A program made the position numbers and the translations under genes. Positions 7,399-14,249 of a stretch of DNA of 17,128 nt are shown here, piece by piece. Below the pieces are notes generated by a model. That model was not told where the DNA came from. It worked only from the letters and a program-made list of their open reading frames with translations, and made no database searches. The first letter of the stretch is position 1; every line of letters starts with the position of its first letter. The stretch is from Rhodopseudomonas_A sp036404135 (GTDB lineage Bacteria; Pseudomonadota; Alphaproteobacteria; Rhizobiales; Xanthobacteraceae), in NCBI RefSeq assembly GCF_036404135.1, contig NZ_DASWPE010000167.1:1-17128 (forward strand). Reading direction: 5' to 3'.

Positions 7399-9063
7399 AT
7401 GTCGACGATTGCTGTTGCACCAGTCCGTACGGGAGGGATGACGAAGGACGAACGTTTCGTCATTCTCGCGTCATCACTCGGCACGGTGTTCGAGTGGTAT
7501 GATTTTTACCTCTACGGTTCGCTGGCCAGCATTATCGGCGCGCAATTCTTCAGCGCCTATCCGCCCGCCACCCGCGACATCTTCGCGCTGCTCGCCTTTG
7601 CCGCGGGCTTCCTGGTCCGCCCGTTCGGCGCCATCGTGTTCGGCCGCGTCGGCGACATCGTCGGCCGCAAATATACCTTCCTGGTCACCATTCTGATCAT
7701 GGGTCTGTCGACCTTCATCGTCGGCCTGTTGCCGAATGCGGCGACCATCGGCATCGCGGCGCCGATCATCCTGATCGGTCTGCGGCTGTTGCAGGGCCTG
7801 GCGCTTGGCGGCGAATATGGCGGAGCCGCGACCTATGTCGCGGAGCACTCGCCGCCCGGCAAGCGCGGCTACTACACCTCGTTCATCCAGACCACGGCGA
7901 CGCTCGGCCTGTTCCTGTCGCTGATCGTCATCCTGTTTACCCGCACCATTCTCGGCGAGCCGGAATTCGCCGCCTGGGGCTGGCGGGTGCCGTTCCTGGT
8001 CTCGGTGCTGCTGCTCGGCGTCTCGGTCTGGATCCGGCTGAAGCTGAATGAATCGCCGGTGTTCCAGAAGATGAAGGACGAAGGCAAGAGCTCCAAGGCG
8101 CCCTTGACCGAAGCCTTCGCCAATTGGAGCAACGCCAAGATCGTGCTGATCGCGCTGCTCGGCGGCACCATGGGGCAGGGCGTGGTGTGGTACACCGGCC
8201 AGTTCTACGCGCTGTTCTTCCTGCAATCGATCCTCAAGGTCGACGGCTACACCGCCAACCTCTTGATCGCCTGGTCGCTGTTGTTCGGCACCGGCTTCTT
8301 CATCTTCTTCGGCTGGCTGTCGGACAAGATCGGCCGCAAGCCGATCGTGCTGACCGGCTGCCTGATCGCCGCGCTGAGCTTCTTCCCGATCTTCCGGATG
8401 ATCACCTCCAACGCCAACCCGGCGCTCGAAAAGGCCATCGAATCGGTCAAGGTTCAGGTGGTGTCCGATCCCGCGCTGTGCGGCGATCTGTTCAACCCGG
8501 TCGGTACCCGCGTGTTCACCGCGCCGTGCGACACCGCACGCGCCTATCTCGCGCAGTCCTCGGTGAAATACTCGACCTCCTACGGCCCGGCCGGCTCCGG
8601 CGTGAAGGTGCTCATCAACGGCACCGAGGTGCCCTATGTCGACGCCAAGACCTCCAACCCGGCGGTGCTGGCGGCGGTGCAGGGCGCCGGCTATCCGAAG
8701 GCCGGCAACGCCGACATCGTCAAGATGTCGAACCCGTTCGACATCTTCAAGCCGCAGACAGCGGCGGTGATCGGACTGCTGTTCATCTTGGTGATCTTCG
8801 TCACCATGGTGTACGGCCCGATCGCGGCGATGCTGGTCGAACTGTTCCCGACCAAGATCCGCTACACCTCGATGTCGCTGCCCTACCACATCGGCAACGG
8901 CTGGTTCGGCGGCCTGTTGCCGGCGACCGCCTTCGCCATCGTGGCCTCGACCGGCGATATCTATGCCGGCCTGTGGTATCCGATTATCTTCGCCTCGATC
9001 ACCTTCGTCATCGGCCTGATCTTCATGCCGGAAACCAAGAACGTCGACATCGGGCGCAGCTAA
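7399..9063 (+). CDS. MFS metabolite:H+ symporter (MHS family) with large extracytoplasmic insert
   Basis: An inner-membrane transporter of 554 residues and about 12 helices. MHS/ProP-type hallmarks are SLGTVFEWYDFYLYG in helix 1, GRVGDIVGRKYTF between helices 2 and 3, LALGGEYGGAATYVAEHSP after helix 4, WLSDKIGRKP between helices 8 and 9, and a closing FMPETK. Members import organic acids, osmolytes or aromatic acids with protons. Residues about 335-452, between helices 9 and 10, form an extra loop of about 115 residues. It should face outward, and its Cys361 and Cys377 could form a disulfide; typical family members are about 430-450 residues. The ATG at 7399 follows GGGGAGGA by 9 bases; upstream in-frame codons lack a ribosome site. 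Divergence from the CrbR-type gene suggests a small carboxylate substrate, which is inference only. Confidence 0.88.
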   Translation: MSTIAVAPVRTGGMTKDERFVILASSLGTVFEWYDFYLYGSLASIIGAQFFSAYPPATRDIFALLAFAAGFLVRPFGAIVFGRVGDIVGRKYTFLVTILIMGLSTFIVGLLPNAATIGIAAPIILIGLRLLQGLALGGEYGGAATYVAEHSPPGKRGYYTSFIQTTATLGLFLSLIVILFTRTILGEPEFAAWGWRVPFLVSVLLLGVSVWIRLKLNESPVFQKMKDEGKSSKAPLTEAFANWSNAKIVLIALLGGTMGQGVVWYTGQFYALFFLQSILKVDGYTANLLIAWSLLFGTGFFIFFGWLSDKIGRKPIVLTGCLIAALSFFPIFRMITSNANPALEKAIESVKVQVVSDPALCGDLFNPVGTRVFTAPCDTARAYLAQSSVKYSTSYGPAGSGVKVLINGTEVPYVDAKTSNPAVLAAVQGAGYPKAGNADIVKMSNPFDIFKPQTAAVIGLLFILVIFVTMVYGPIAAMLVELFPTKIRYTSMSLPYHIGNGWFGGLLPATAFAIVASTGDIYAGLWYPIIFASITFVIGLIFMPETKNVDIGRS

Positions 9064-9072
9064 GTTTCTCGG

Positions 9073-9092
9073 TCCGGCGGCGCGCCGCCGGA
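9073..9092. other. 20-bp perfect palindrome after symporter gene
   Basis: TCCGGCGGCG followed directly by its complement CGCCGCCGGA, 10 bases after the symporter stop codon. With no spare bases the tip must open into a small loop. It may be an RNA 3'-end stabiliser or a pause site ahead of the clearer terminator at 9111. Confidence 0.5.
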
Positions 9093-9110
9093 TCGCTCGC
9101 GCAATCAACC

Positions 9111-9139
9111 ACGGCCGCGGCGCAATCCGCGGCCGTTTT
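9111..9139 (+). terminator. Rho-independent terminator of the symporter gene
   Basis: ACGGCCGCGG (9111-9120), a six-base loop, then CCGCGGCCGT (9127-9136) form a perfect 10-bp GC-rich stem that runs into TTTTGCG. This is the best intrinsic terminator in the left two thirds of the window and lies 48 bases past the symporter stop codon. Confidence 0.8.
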
Positions 9140-9180
9140 GCGTTCTCGGCGAAATCAACGTGCTTCAGGGTGCTGAGCAG

Positions 9181-9303
9181 TCATTCCGGGGCGCAAGGCC
9201 GAAAGGCCGAGCGAACCCGGAATCTCGCAACAGGTCCGGCGCTTGAGCCCGCAGCAAGATTCCGGGTTCGCTCGCAGCTTGCGCTGCTCGCGCCCCGGAA
9301 TGA
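9181..9303 (+). repeat. Dispersed palindromic repeat, family A, copy 2
   Basis: A 123-bp element with the same ends as copy 1 (TCATTCCGGGGCGC and CGCCCCGGAATGA) and the same inner CCCGGAATCT / AGATTCCGGG pair. The middle ends in GCAGCA as in copy 1, so orientation is shared. Hairpin loops differ, with compensating changes such as GGCC/GGCC in the left loop. Confidence 0.85.
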
Positions 9304-9331
9304 CCGCGCAGGCGCCAGGCATTCAACGCGC

Positions 9332-9436
9332 CATTGCGAGGAGCTGTTGCGACGAAGCGATCCAGCTCTACTTGCGTGGCCCGGGATTGCTTCGCTCTTC
9401 GTTCGGCGCCGCGCGCCGCCCGCGGCTCGCAATGAC
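9332..9436 (+). repeat. Dispersed palindromic repeat, family C
   Basis: About 105 bp bounded by CATTGCGAG (9332-9340) and its complement CTCGCAATG (9426-9434). Inside are GACGAAGCGATCCAG and GGGATTGCTTCGCTCTTCG, near-complementary. The pattern is familiar to me from alphaproteobacterial intergenic regions. It lies directly beside repeat A copy 2, so two unrelated repeats share one gap between convergent genes. Bases 9437-9475 show nothing more. Confidence 0.7.
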
Positions 9437-9475
9437 AAGCCTCCCCCGATTTGCTCGCTGCTTTCGGACGGGCTC

Positions 9476-9952
9476 TCAGCGCGCCGCGCCGAGAAATTGC
9501 AGCATCACCTCGCGCAAATGCGCCCGGCGGCGGTGTTCGATCAGATAGATCGCCTGCCAGGTGCCGAGCGCCAGCTTTCCGTCGAGCACCGGGATCTGCA
9601 GCGAGCTTGCGGTCAGCATGGTTTTGACATGCGCCGGCATGTCGTCCGGCCCCTCGCTGTCATGGGTCCAGGGCGCGGATTCCGGCGCCAGCCTTTGCAG
9701 CACGCTCATCAGGTCGGCGAGCACCGAGGGGTCGGCGTTTTCCTGCACCGTCAGCGACGCCGAGGTGTGGCGGATGAACAGGCTGGCCGCGCCTTCGCGG
9801 GCCTCAGCCTCGGCGATGAAATTGGCCAGCTCGGCGGTCAGATCGACGAAGCCCGCGCCGGCGGTGCGCACCGTCAGCACGCGCGAGACGACAACATTGG
9901 CGGCCACGCCGGACAGCGGCGCGCGCGAGATGGATGTCGCGGACGTCATCAT
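9476..9952 (-). CDS. yjbQ: YjbQ-family protein (secondary thiamine-phosphate synthase-type)
   Basis: A small cytoplasmic protein of 158 residues, full length for the UPF0047/YjbQ family. Conserved segments are FIRHTSASLTVQENADPSV (His62), PWTHDSEGPDDMPAHVK (His97 and His108) and LALGTWQAIYLIEHR near the carboxyl end; the histidines and acids are thought to form a metal site. Family members show weak thiamine-phosphate synthase activity, but their physiological role is uncertain. The start overlaps the stop of the upstream gene by one base (TGATG), implying translational coupling. A second ATG follows at once, so the first residue may be either. It is the last gene of a three-gene leftward unit, with no clear terminator before the repeats. 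Confidence 0.92.
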   Translation of the reverse strand: MMTSATSISRAPLSGVAANVVVSRVLTVRTAGAGFVDLTAELANFIAEAEAREGAASLFIRHTSASLTVQENADPSVLADLMSVLQRLAPESAPWTHDSEGPDDMPAHVKTMLTASSLQIPVLDGKLALGTWQAIYLIEHRRRAHLREVMLQFLGAAR

Positions 9953-10575
9953 CAGATCTTGCCGTCGCCGCCGACGTCCTTCTGCATCCGGTTGGCGAGG
10001 TCGACCAGCTTGCGCCAGGCGTGCTCGAGGAACGCGGTCAGCCGGTCGAGGTCGCGGTCGCTCGGCAACGGGATTTCCAGCTTGCGCTCGCCGTCCTTCG
10101 AGGTGATCTCCGGCTTCTTCAAGGAGTCGGACTTCGGCAGCGCCTCGTCGATCTTGCCGCTTGGTTCGCGCTGGGCCAGCTGCGCCTGCAGTGCGTCATT
10201 GTCGCGCCGCAGCTGCTGATTGTCGCTCTTTGACGTCTCGAGCTCGGCCTTCAGCCGTTCGGCGTCGCGCTGCAGCCGGCCGATCTCGGTATCCAGCGCG
10301 GCGCGCTCGTCGGGCATCGCCAGGCAGGCCCAGCCATTGCCCTTGTCGGAACAGATCGACGTCGTGCCGGTCCGGGTGTCGAGGCGAATCACCCCGTCGC
10401 TGGAAGGCGCCAGCGTGAAGCGGCCGTTCTCGGTGTCGGGCGCCGATTGCGCGGCCGCCGCGCCGGGCAACAGCACGCCCGCCGCGCCGGGCAACAGCAA
10501 GAGCGCGCAGGCCACCGCGGCGCCGCGATAATTTTTAGCTGTGGGCAACTGCGCCAGCGTCAGCTTTGCCGTCAT
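9952..10575 (-). CDS. Exported coiled-coil protein of unknown function
   Basis: I do not recognise a named function. The 207-residue product has a long signal-peptide-like amino end (hydrophobic about 18-42, probable cleavage near AAAAQSA). Then comes a compact segment FTLAPSSDGVIRLDTRTGTT with SICSDKGNGWACLA, holding Cys75 and Cys84, which could pair in the periplasm. A coiled coil (about 88-137) and a charged Pro/Lys-rich stretch follow, with a last amphipathic helix. Similar short proteins occur in Rhizobiales, by memory. The signal region contains a tandem 8-residue duplication (LLPGAAGV, LLPGAAAA). The ATG at 10575 is preferred over a GTG at 10584 because a perfect GGAGGT lies 7 bases before it and would overlap the GTG. 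It sits between the isomerase-like gene (36-bp gap) and yjbQ (1-bp overlap). Confidence 0.8.
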   Translation of the reverse strand: MTAKLTLAQLPTAKNYRGAAVACALLLLPGAAGVLLPGAAAAQSAPDTENGRFTLAPSSDGVIRLDTRTGTTSICSDKGNGWACLAMPDERAALDTEIGRLQRDAERLKAELETSKSDNQQLRRDNDALQAQLAQREPSGKIDEALPKSDSLKKPEITSKDGERKLEIPLPSDRDLDRLTAFLEHAWRKLVDLANRMQKDVGGDGKI

Positions 10576-10611
10576 CGCCACCACCTCCGCTCGCCCCTTA
10601 CCTCCATCTGG

Positions 10612-11238
10612 TCAGCAATCCTGCCAGCGGAAGGGGGCGCGGCCGGATTTCAGCGCGTCGGCCAACAGCTCGATGCGGTCCTGGCCCCAGAACACCTCGC
10701 CGTTCAGCACATAGGCCGGCGAGCCGAACACGTCGGCGGCGATCGCATCCTGCCGGTTCTGTTCGTAGACGGCGCCGACCGCCGCGGTTTCGGCGCGCTG
10801 CACCAGGGCCTCGCCAGGCAGACCGGCGGCGTCGGCGAGCCGGATCAGCGTCGCCGGATCGGCCAGATCAAGCTCGTCTTCCCAGACCGCGGCATAGCCG
10901 CGGCGCAAAAATTCGTCGGGATCGTGGCCGGCCTCGCAGGCCGCGATCACCACGCCATCGGCCAGCCGCGCGTTGAACGGCCAGTGCTTCGGTCGGAGCT
11001 GAAAATCCAATCCGCGCTTGGCGCGCCAGCGTTGCAGCTCGACCATCCGGTAGCGCTGCCGCGCCGGGTGGCGCTTGTTCAAAGGCAGCCCGCCGGTCTC
11101 CGCGAACAGCTCGACCAGCACCACGGGCTTGTAATTCACCTTGAGATCATAGGCACTTACCACGTCGCGAAAGGCCTGATGGCCGAGATAGGCCCACGGC
11201 GATGGCAACGAAAAATAATAATCGACGACTTGGGGCAT
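10612..11238 (-). CDS. 2-hydroxychromene-2-carboxylate isomerase-like (DsbA-fold, kappa-GST type)
   Basis: A 208-residue thioredoxin-fold protein related to NahD and kappa-class glutathione transferases. The amino end YYFSLPSPWAYLGH carries the catalytic Ser of the family (SPW, Ser13). NKRHPARQRYR follows near residue 54, and a cis-proline loop FGSPAYVLNGEVFWGQDRI sits near the carboxyl end. NahD isomerises hydroxychromene carboxylate in naphthalene degradation using glutathione; here no aromatic pathway genes are nearby, so the real substrate is open. The ATG at 11238 is chosen because homology begins with MPQVVDYYFS; the frame stays open upstream to 11364 but that extension is basic, low in similarity and lacks a ribosome site. 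First gene of the leftward unit with the exported protein and yjbQ. Confidence 0.88.
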   Translation of the reverse strand: MPQVVDYYFSLPSPWAYLGHQAFRDVVSAYDLKVNYKPVVLVELFAETGGLPLNKRHPARQRYRMVELQRWRAKRGLDFQLRPKHWPFNARLADGVVIAACEAGHDPDEFLRRGYAAVWEDELDLADPATLIRLADAAGLPGEALVQRAETAAVGAVYEQNRQDAIAADVFGSPAYVLNGEVFWGQDRIELLADALKSGRAPFRWQDC

Positions 11239-11363
11239 GCGCGGGTCCGGTTGGCTGCGAAACAGGCGGGAGCCGCATCGGAGCAGAGCCGATGCGACGG
11301 CGCAAGGCGGGTGCCGTCGCGGGCCAACTGTTGCAGTGCGACGTTTGGCGCCGGGCGTTTTCA

Positions 11364-11392
11364 ATTTTCTGCAATAAAATCAAGCAAATCAA
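11364..11392 (-). promoter_or_regulatory. Candidate promoter for the leftward isomerase-like unit
   Basis: On the minus strand TTGATT (11392-11387), 17 bases, then GAAAAT (11369-11364) resembles a sigma-70 promoter in an AT-rich patch between divergent genes. The -10 matches the consensus at four of six bases. The resulting leader would be about 120 bases. Confidence 0.3.
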
Positions 11393-11417
11393 CGAACTAC
11401 GCGGATCCCTGGGAATC

Positions 11418-11446
11418 TTGACTTGGCTTTATGTGGTCAGTATGGT
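11418..11446 (+). promoter_or_regulatory. Sigma-70 promoter of the F0 ATP synthase operon
   Basis: TTGACT (11418-11423), exactly 17 bases, TATGGT (11441-11446). This is the best housekeeping promoter in the window and lies 70 bases before the atpI start, predicting transcription from about 11453 and a leader of about 60 bases. Confidence 0.7.
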
Positions 11447-11515
11447 CCGCGCGGCTTTTGAGGGTGAACGGGGCGTTACTTCCATCAACCGCCGCTGGGT
11501 TCGGGTCTCCACATC

Positions 11516-11881
11516 ATGACGGACGACACCGGGCACGGCAGCGAACGAAAAGATGGTAGCCCTCCGTCCTCCGAGGAAGCTGCGCTTTCCGCAAGGCTCG
11601 AAAGCCTGGAGCAACGGTTATCCCAATCGCGGGCGAGCCGGAAAACCCAGGCGGACCAATCCGGAACAGGAAGTGAAAACGCACAAGCCAGGGCCTCGGC
11701 CTTTGCGCGCGGCTTTCAGCTTTCCTCCGAACTGGTCGTGGGCGTTGTTGCTGGGGCTGCGATCGGGTGGGGGTTCGACCGTTTGCTGTCGACCTCGCCC
11801 TTCGGACTCATCGTGTTTTTCCTGCTCGGCTTCATCGCCGGCCTGATCAACCTGATACGGTCCGCGGGGCGTGGCTCCTGA
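11516..11881 (+). CDS. atpI: ATP synthase accessory protein AtpI
   Basis: A 121-residue inner-membrane protein that opens the F0 operon. The first 65 residues are hydrophilic and charged (SARLESLEQRLSQSR helix). Two membrane helices follow at about 72-90 and 96-114, joined by FDRLLSTSPFG, and carry the AtpI pattern GVVAGAAIGWGFDRLL and FFLLGFIAGLINL. AtpI-type proteins help assemble the c-ring or supply Mg2+/Ca2+; they are not part of the finished enzyme. The ATG at 11516 has a poor ribosome site but no better start follows before the conserved part. An 84-bp gap separates it from atpB. Identification rests on the helix pattern and position. Confidence 0.9.
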   Translation: MTDDTGHGSERKDGSPPSSEEAALSARLESLEQRLSQSRASRKTQADQSGTGSENAQARASAFARGFQLSSELVVGVVAGAAIGWGFDRLLSTSPFGLIVFFLLGFIAGLINLIRSAGRGS

Positions 11882-11965
11882 CCGGACCAGGCGCCGGCGA
11901 ACGCGCTGCGAGACGATAGATGTCACTGTGCCGGCCTTGCCGGTGGACCGAGAGATGCCGCGCGG

Positions 11966-12715
11966 ATGATTGATCCGATTCACCAGTTCAATATCGAAAA
12001 GATCTTCACCATTGGCCACATCGGCGGCCAGGAGATCGCCTTCACCAATTCCTCGGCTTACATGCTGGTCGCGGTGGCGGTGATTTCGCTGCTGATGATC
12101 GGCGGCTCGGCCGGCCGGCAGATGGTGCCGGGCCGAATCCAGTCGCTGGCGGAGTTATCTTACGAATTCGTCGCCAACACGATCCGGTCAACCGCCGGGG
12201 TCGAGGGCCTGAAGTTCTTCCCGCTGGTGTTCTCGCTGTTCATGTTCATCATGGTCTCGAACATCGTCGGAATCATCCCCTACACCTTCACCATTTCCAG
12301 CCACATCATCGTCACCGCCGCTTTGGCGTTCTTGGTGTTCTTCACGGTGGTGATCTACGGCTTCTACAAGAACGGGCTCGGCTTCTTTAAGATCTTCGTG
12401 CCGTCGGGCGTGCCGGTGTTCATTCTGCCGCTGGTGGTGTTCATCGAGGTGTTCTCGTTCTTCCTGCGGCCGATCTCGCATTCGGTGCGTCTGTTCGCCA
12501 ACATGCTGGCCGGCCACATCGCGCTGAAGGTGTTCGCAAGCTTCATTCCGCTGTTGGCGGGGCTCGGCATCGCCGGCTATTTCGGCGCCGTGCTGCCGCT
12601 CGGTATGGTGATCGCGCTGACCGCGCTCGAGCTGCTGGTCGCGTTTCTCCAGGCCTACGTCTTCGCCATCCTCACCTGCATCTATCTCAACGATGCGTTG
12701 CACGCGGGCCACTAA
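11966..12715 (+). CDS. atpB: ATP synthase F0 subunit a
   Basis: The proton half-channel subunit of F0, 249 residues, full length. The essential arginine is Arg175 in SHSVRLFANMLAGH, equivalent to Escherichia coli Arg210. Other family segments are PGRIQSLAELSYEFVANTIR near residue 55, FIMVSNIVGIIPYTFT near 95, VFIEVFSFFLRPISH before the arginine, and LTALELLVAFLQAYVFAIL in the last helix. About five membrane helices are evident. It works with the c-ring to turn proton flow into rotation. It follows atpI and precedes atpE by 38 bases, all one operon. No oddities seen. Confidence 0.98.
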   Translation: MIDPIHQFNIEKIFTIGHIGGQEIAFTNSSAYMLVAVAVISLLMIGGSAGRQMVPGRIQSLAELSYEFVANTIRSTAGVEGLKFFPLVFSLFMFIMVSNIVGIIPYTFTISSHIIVTAALAFLVFFTVVIYGFYKNGLGFFKIFVPSGVPVFILPLVVFIEVFSFFLRPISHSVRLFANMLAGHIALKVFASFIPLLAGLGIAGYFGAVLPLGMVIALTALELLVAFLQAYVFAILTCIYLNDALHAGH

Positions 12716-12753
12716 GCCCGCTCTCTCAAGCCAAACCTCAACAGGAGCGTTTC

Positions 12754-12981
12754 ATGGATCCGATTGCCGCGAAGTACATTGGTGCTGGTATTGCCTGCAT
12801 TGGCATGGGTGGCGCCGGCGCCGGCGTGGGCATCATCTTCGGCAACTACCTCGCCGCTGCGGTGCGCAATCCCTCGGCCGCCCAGGGCCAGTTCGGCAAC
12901 CTGATCTTCGGCTTCGCCGTGACCGAAGCGCTCGGCATCTTCTCGCTGCTGATCGCGCTCTTGCTGCTGTTCGCCCTCTAA
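12754..12981 (+). CDS. atpE: ATP synthase F0 subunit c
   Basis: The ring-forming proteolipid, 75 residues with two membrane helices. The first helix is glycine-rich (MGGAGAGVGIIFG). The polar loop contains the family's RNPSAA, usual form R-(N/Q)-P. The proton-carrying acid is Glu58 in FAVTEALGIFSLL. Glutamate in this place with an alanine before the helix is typical of proton-using alphaproteobacterial enzymes; no sodium-binding pattern is visible. The ribosome site AGGAG (12743-12747) is good, as expected for the most abundantly needed F0 subunit. Confidence 0.98.
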   Translation: MDPIAAKYIGAGIACIGMGGAGAGVGIIFGNYLAAAVRNPSAAQGQFGNLIFGFAVTEALGIFSLLIALLLLFAL

Positions 12982-13034
12982 GCTTTTGACGGAGAGGCCC
13001 GCAAGGGTTTCGATCGTTCGGACAGGAGTATCCC

Positions 13035-13601
13035 GTGGCTGAAGGTCATGGCGACGCTAAGGGCACCATCGCCCACACCGAAGCGGAAGGCGGCCACAAG
13101 GCTCCGTTTCCGCCGTTTCAGAAGGACACCTTTGCTTCGCAATTGGTGTCTTTGCTGATCGCATTCGTGGCGCTCTATCTGATCGTCTCGAAGATCGCGT
13201 TGCCGCGGGTCGGCGGCGTGCTCGACGAGCGTGCCAAGCGGATCGAGGACGATTTCGCCGCGGCGCAACGGCTGAAGGGCGAATCCGACGACGCGCTGAA
13301 GGCCTATGAGAACGAGCTGGCGGAAGCGCGCGCCAGGGCCCAGGCGATCGGCGCGGAGACGCGCGAGCGTCTCAACGCGGCGTCCGAAGCCGAGCGCAAG
13401 TCTCTCGAAGACAAGCTCGCGGCCAAGCTCGCCGACGCCGAAAAGACCATCGCCGCGACGCGTGAAACCGCGATGAGCAACGTTCGCGGCATCGCCGCCG
13501 ACGCGGCCGCGGCGATCGTGCAGCAGCTCTCCGGCGTCGTGCCCGACGGCAAGTCTCTCGACAGCGCCGTCGACGCCAGCTTGAAGGGATCGCAGGCATG
13601 A
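13035..13601 (+). CDS. atpF': ATP synthase F0 subunit b'
   Basis: One of two b-type stator subunits, 188 residues. A hydrophilic amino end (about 30 residues, rich in His, Glu and Gly) precedes one membrane helix (about 36-55). Then follows the signature LPRVGGVLDERAKRIEDDF and a long Ala/Glu/Lys/Arg coiled coil to the end. Presence of separate b and b' genes is characteristic of photosynthetic bacteria and many alphaproteobacteria, where they form a heterodimer holding F1 to F0. It starts with GTG at 13035, 6 bases after AGGAG (13024-13028) and its trailing TA. The end overlaps the next start by four bases (ATGA). In some genomes this gene is called atpG or atpX. Confidence 0.95.
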   Translation: MAEGHGDAKGTIAHTEAEGGHKAPFPPFQKDTFASQLVSLLIAFVALYLIVSKIALPRVGGVLDERAKRIEDDFAAAQRLKGESDDALKAYENELAEARARAQAIGAETRERLNAASEAERKSLEDKLAAKLADAEKTIAATRETAMSNVRGIAADAAAAIVQQLSGVVPDGKSLDSAVDASLKGSQA

Positions 13602-14092
13602 CTGAGCTTCTTGCCGACCCGGAAACCTGGATCGCCGTCGCCTTCGTGATCCTGCTGGGCGTGTTCGGCTATGTCGGGGTGCACCGCACGGTGCTGAACT
13701 CGCTCGATAAACGCCGCGATCGCATCAAGGCCGAACTCGACGAGGCCAGCCGGCTCAAGGACGAGGCCGCCAAGCTGCTCGCCGAATACAAGGCGCGCCG
13801 CGCCACCGCCGAACGCGAAGCCCAGGACATCATCGCCAGCGCCAGGGACGAAGCCGAACGCATCGCGGCGGAAGCCCGCGCCAAGCTGGAAGATTTCGTC
13901 GCCCGCCGCACCAAGACCGCGGAGAGCAAGATCGCGCTCGCTGAGGCCCAGGCGGTGGCGGATGTCCGCTCCGCCGCGGCCAATGCCGCGGTCGCCGCCG
14001 CCTCGACCATCCTGTCGCAGTCGGTCAAGGGCGAGGTCGCCGATGGCCTGCTCGGCAAGGGCATCGCCGAGGTTCGCGCCAAGCTGAACTGA
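13598..14092 (+). CDS. atpF: ATP synthase F0 subunit b
   Basis: The second b-type stator subunit, 164 residues. One membrane helix at about 10-28 (WIAVAFVILLGVFGYVGV) is followed by the conserved VLNSLDKRRDRIKAELDEA and a continuous coiled coil rich in Ala, Glu, Arg and Lys. It is shorter and has no hydrophilic extension before the helix, unlike b'. The ATGA overlap with atpF' implies translational coupling that keeps the two in equal amounts. The operon ends here; the F1 genes are elsewhere, as usual in this class. A perfect hairpin follows 20 bases after the stop. Confidence 0.96.
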   Translation: MTELLADPETWIAVAFVILLGVFGYVGVHRTVLNSLDKRRDRIKAELDEASRLKDEAAKLLAEYKARRATAEREAQDIIASARDEAERIAAEARAKLEDFVARRTKTAESKIALAEAQAVADVRSAAANAAVAAASTILSQSVKGEVADGLLGKGIAEVRAKLN

Positions 14093-14112
14093 GCAGGTTT
14101 CCATCGTTTTGC

Positions 14113-14144
14113 ACGACAGCCGGCGCCCTCGCGCCGGCTGTCGT
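14113..14144 (+). terminator. Terminator hairpin of the F0 operon
   Basis: ACGACAGCCGGCGC (14113-14126), loop CCTC, then GCGCCGGCTGTCGT (14131-14144): 14 perfect base pairs. It is followed by CGTTTGGGG, so the U tract is short (three). The stem is very stable and lies just past atpF, so termination or 3'-end protection is likely. Confidence 0.75.
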
Positions 14145-14212
14145 CGTTTGGGGCCGACGACAAGCTCCCGCCGATCGTCGCGCAATGACGCGGGATGATC
14201 GTACCCGTCAGG

Positions 14213-14241
14213 CTGGCGGTGGCCGCGCATCGTGGTTAGAT
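14213..14241 (+). promoter_or_regulatory. Candidate promoter for the 6S-like RNA
   Basis: CTGGCG (14213-14218), 17 bases, TTAGAT (14236-14241). The match to sigma-70 is moderate, but it is the only such pair in the 14145-14250 gap and would start RNA at about 14248-14250, where the 6S-like structure should begin. Confidence 0.35.
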
Positions 14242-14249
14242 TGATGCGG

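Noticed and set aside
7474..9108. Minus-strand open frame of more than 500 codons opposite the symporter
   Set aside because: Product is dominated by Asp, Arg, His, Gln and Gly, the complement of hydrophobic transporter codons.
6069..9436. Repeats considered as a CRISPR array or insertion sequence
   Set aside because: Copies are kilobases apart with no spacer pattern, are themselves palindromic, and encode no transposase.
9170..10219. Plus-strand open frame running through repeats A and C into yjbQ
   Set aside because: It is the translated repeat plus the antisense of yjbQ and the exported protein; the RSQL/PRND-type residues come from the palindrome.
11379..11392. ATCAA-N4-ATCAA resembling an FNR site between the isomerase-like gene and atpI
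   Set aside because: The halves are direct, not inverted, so it does not fit a CRP/FNR dimer site.
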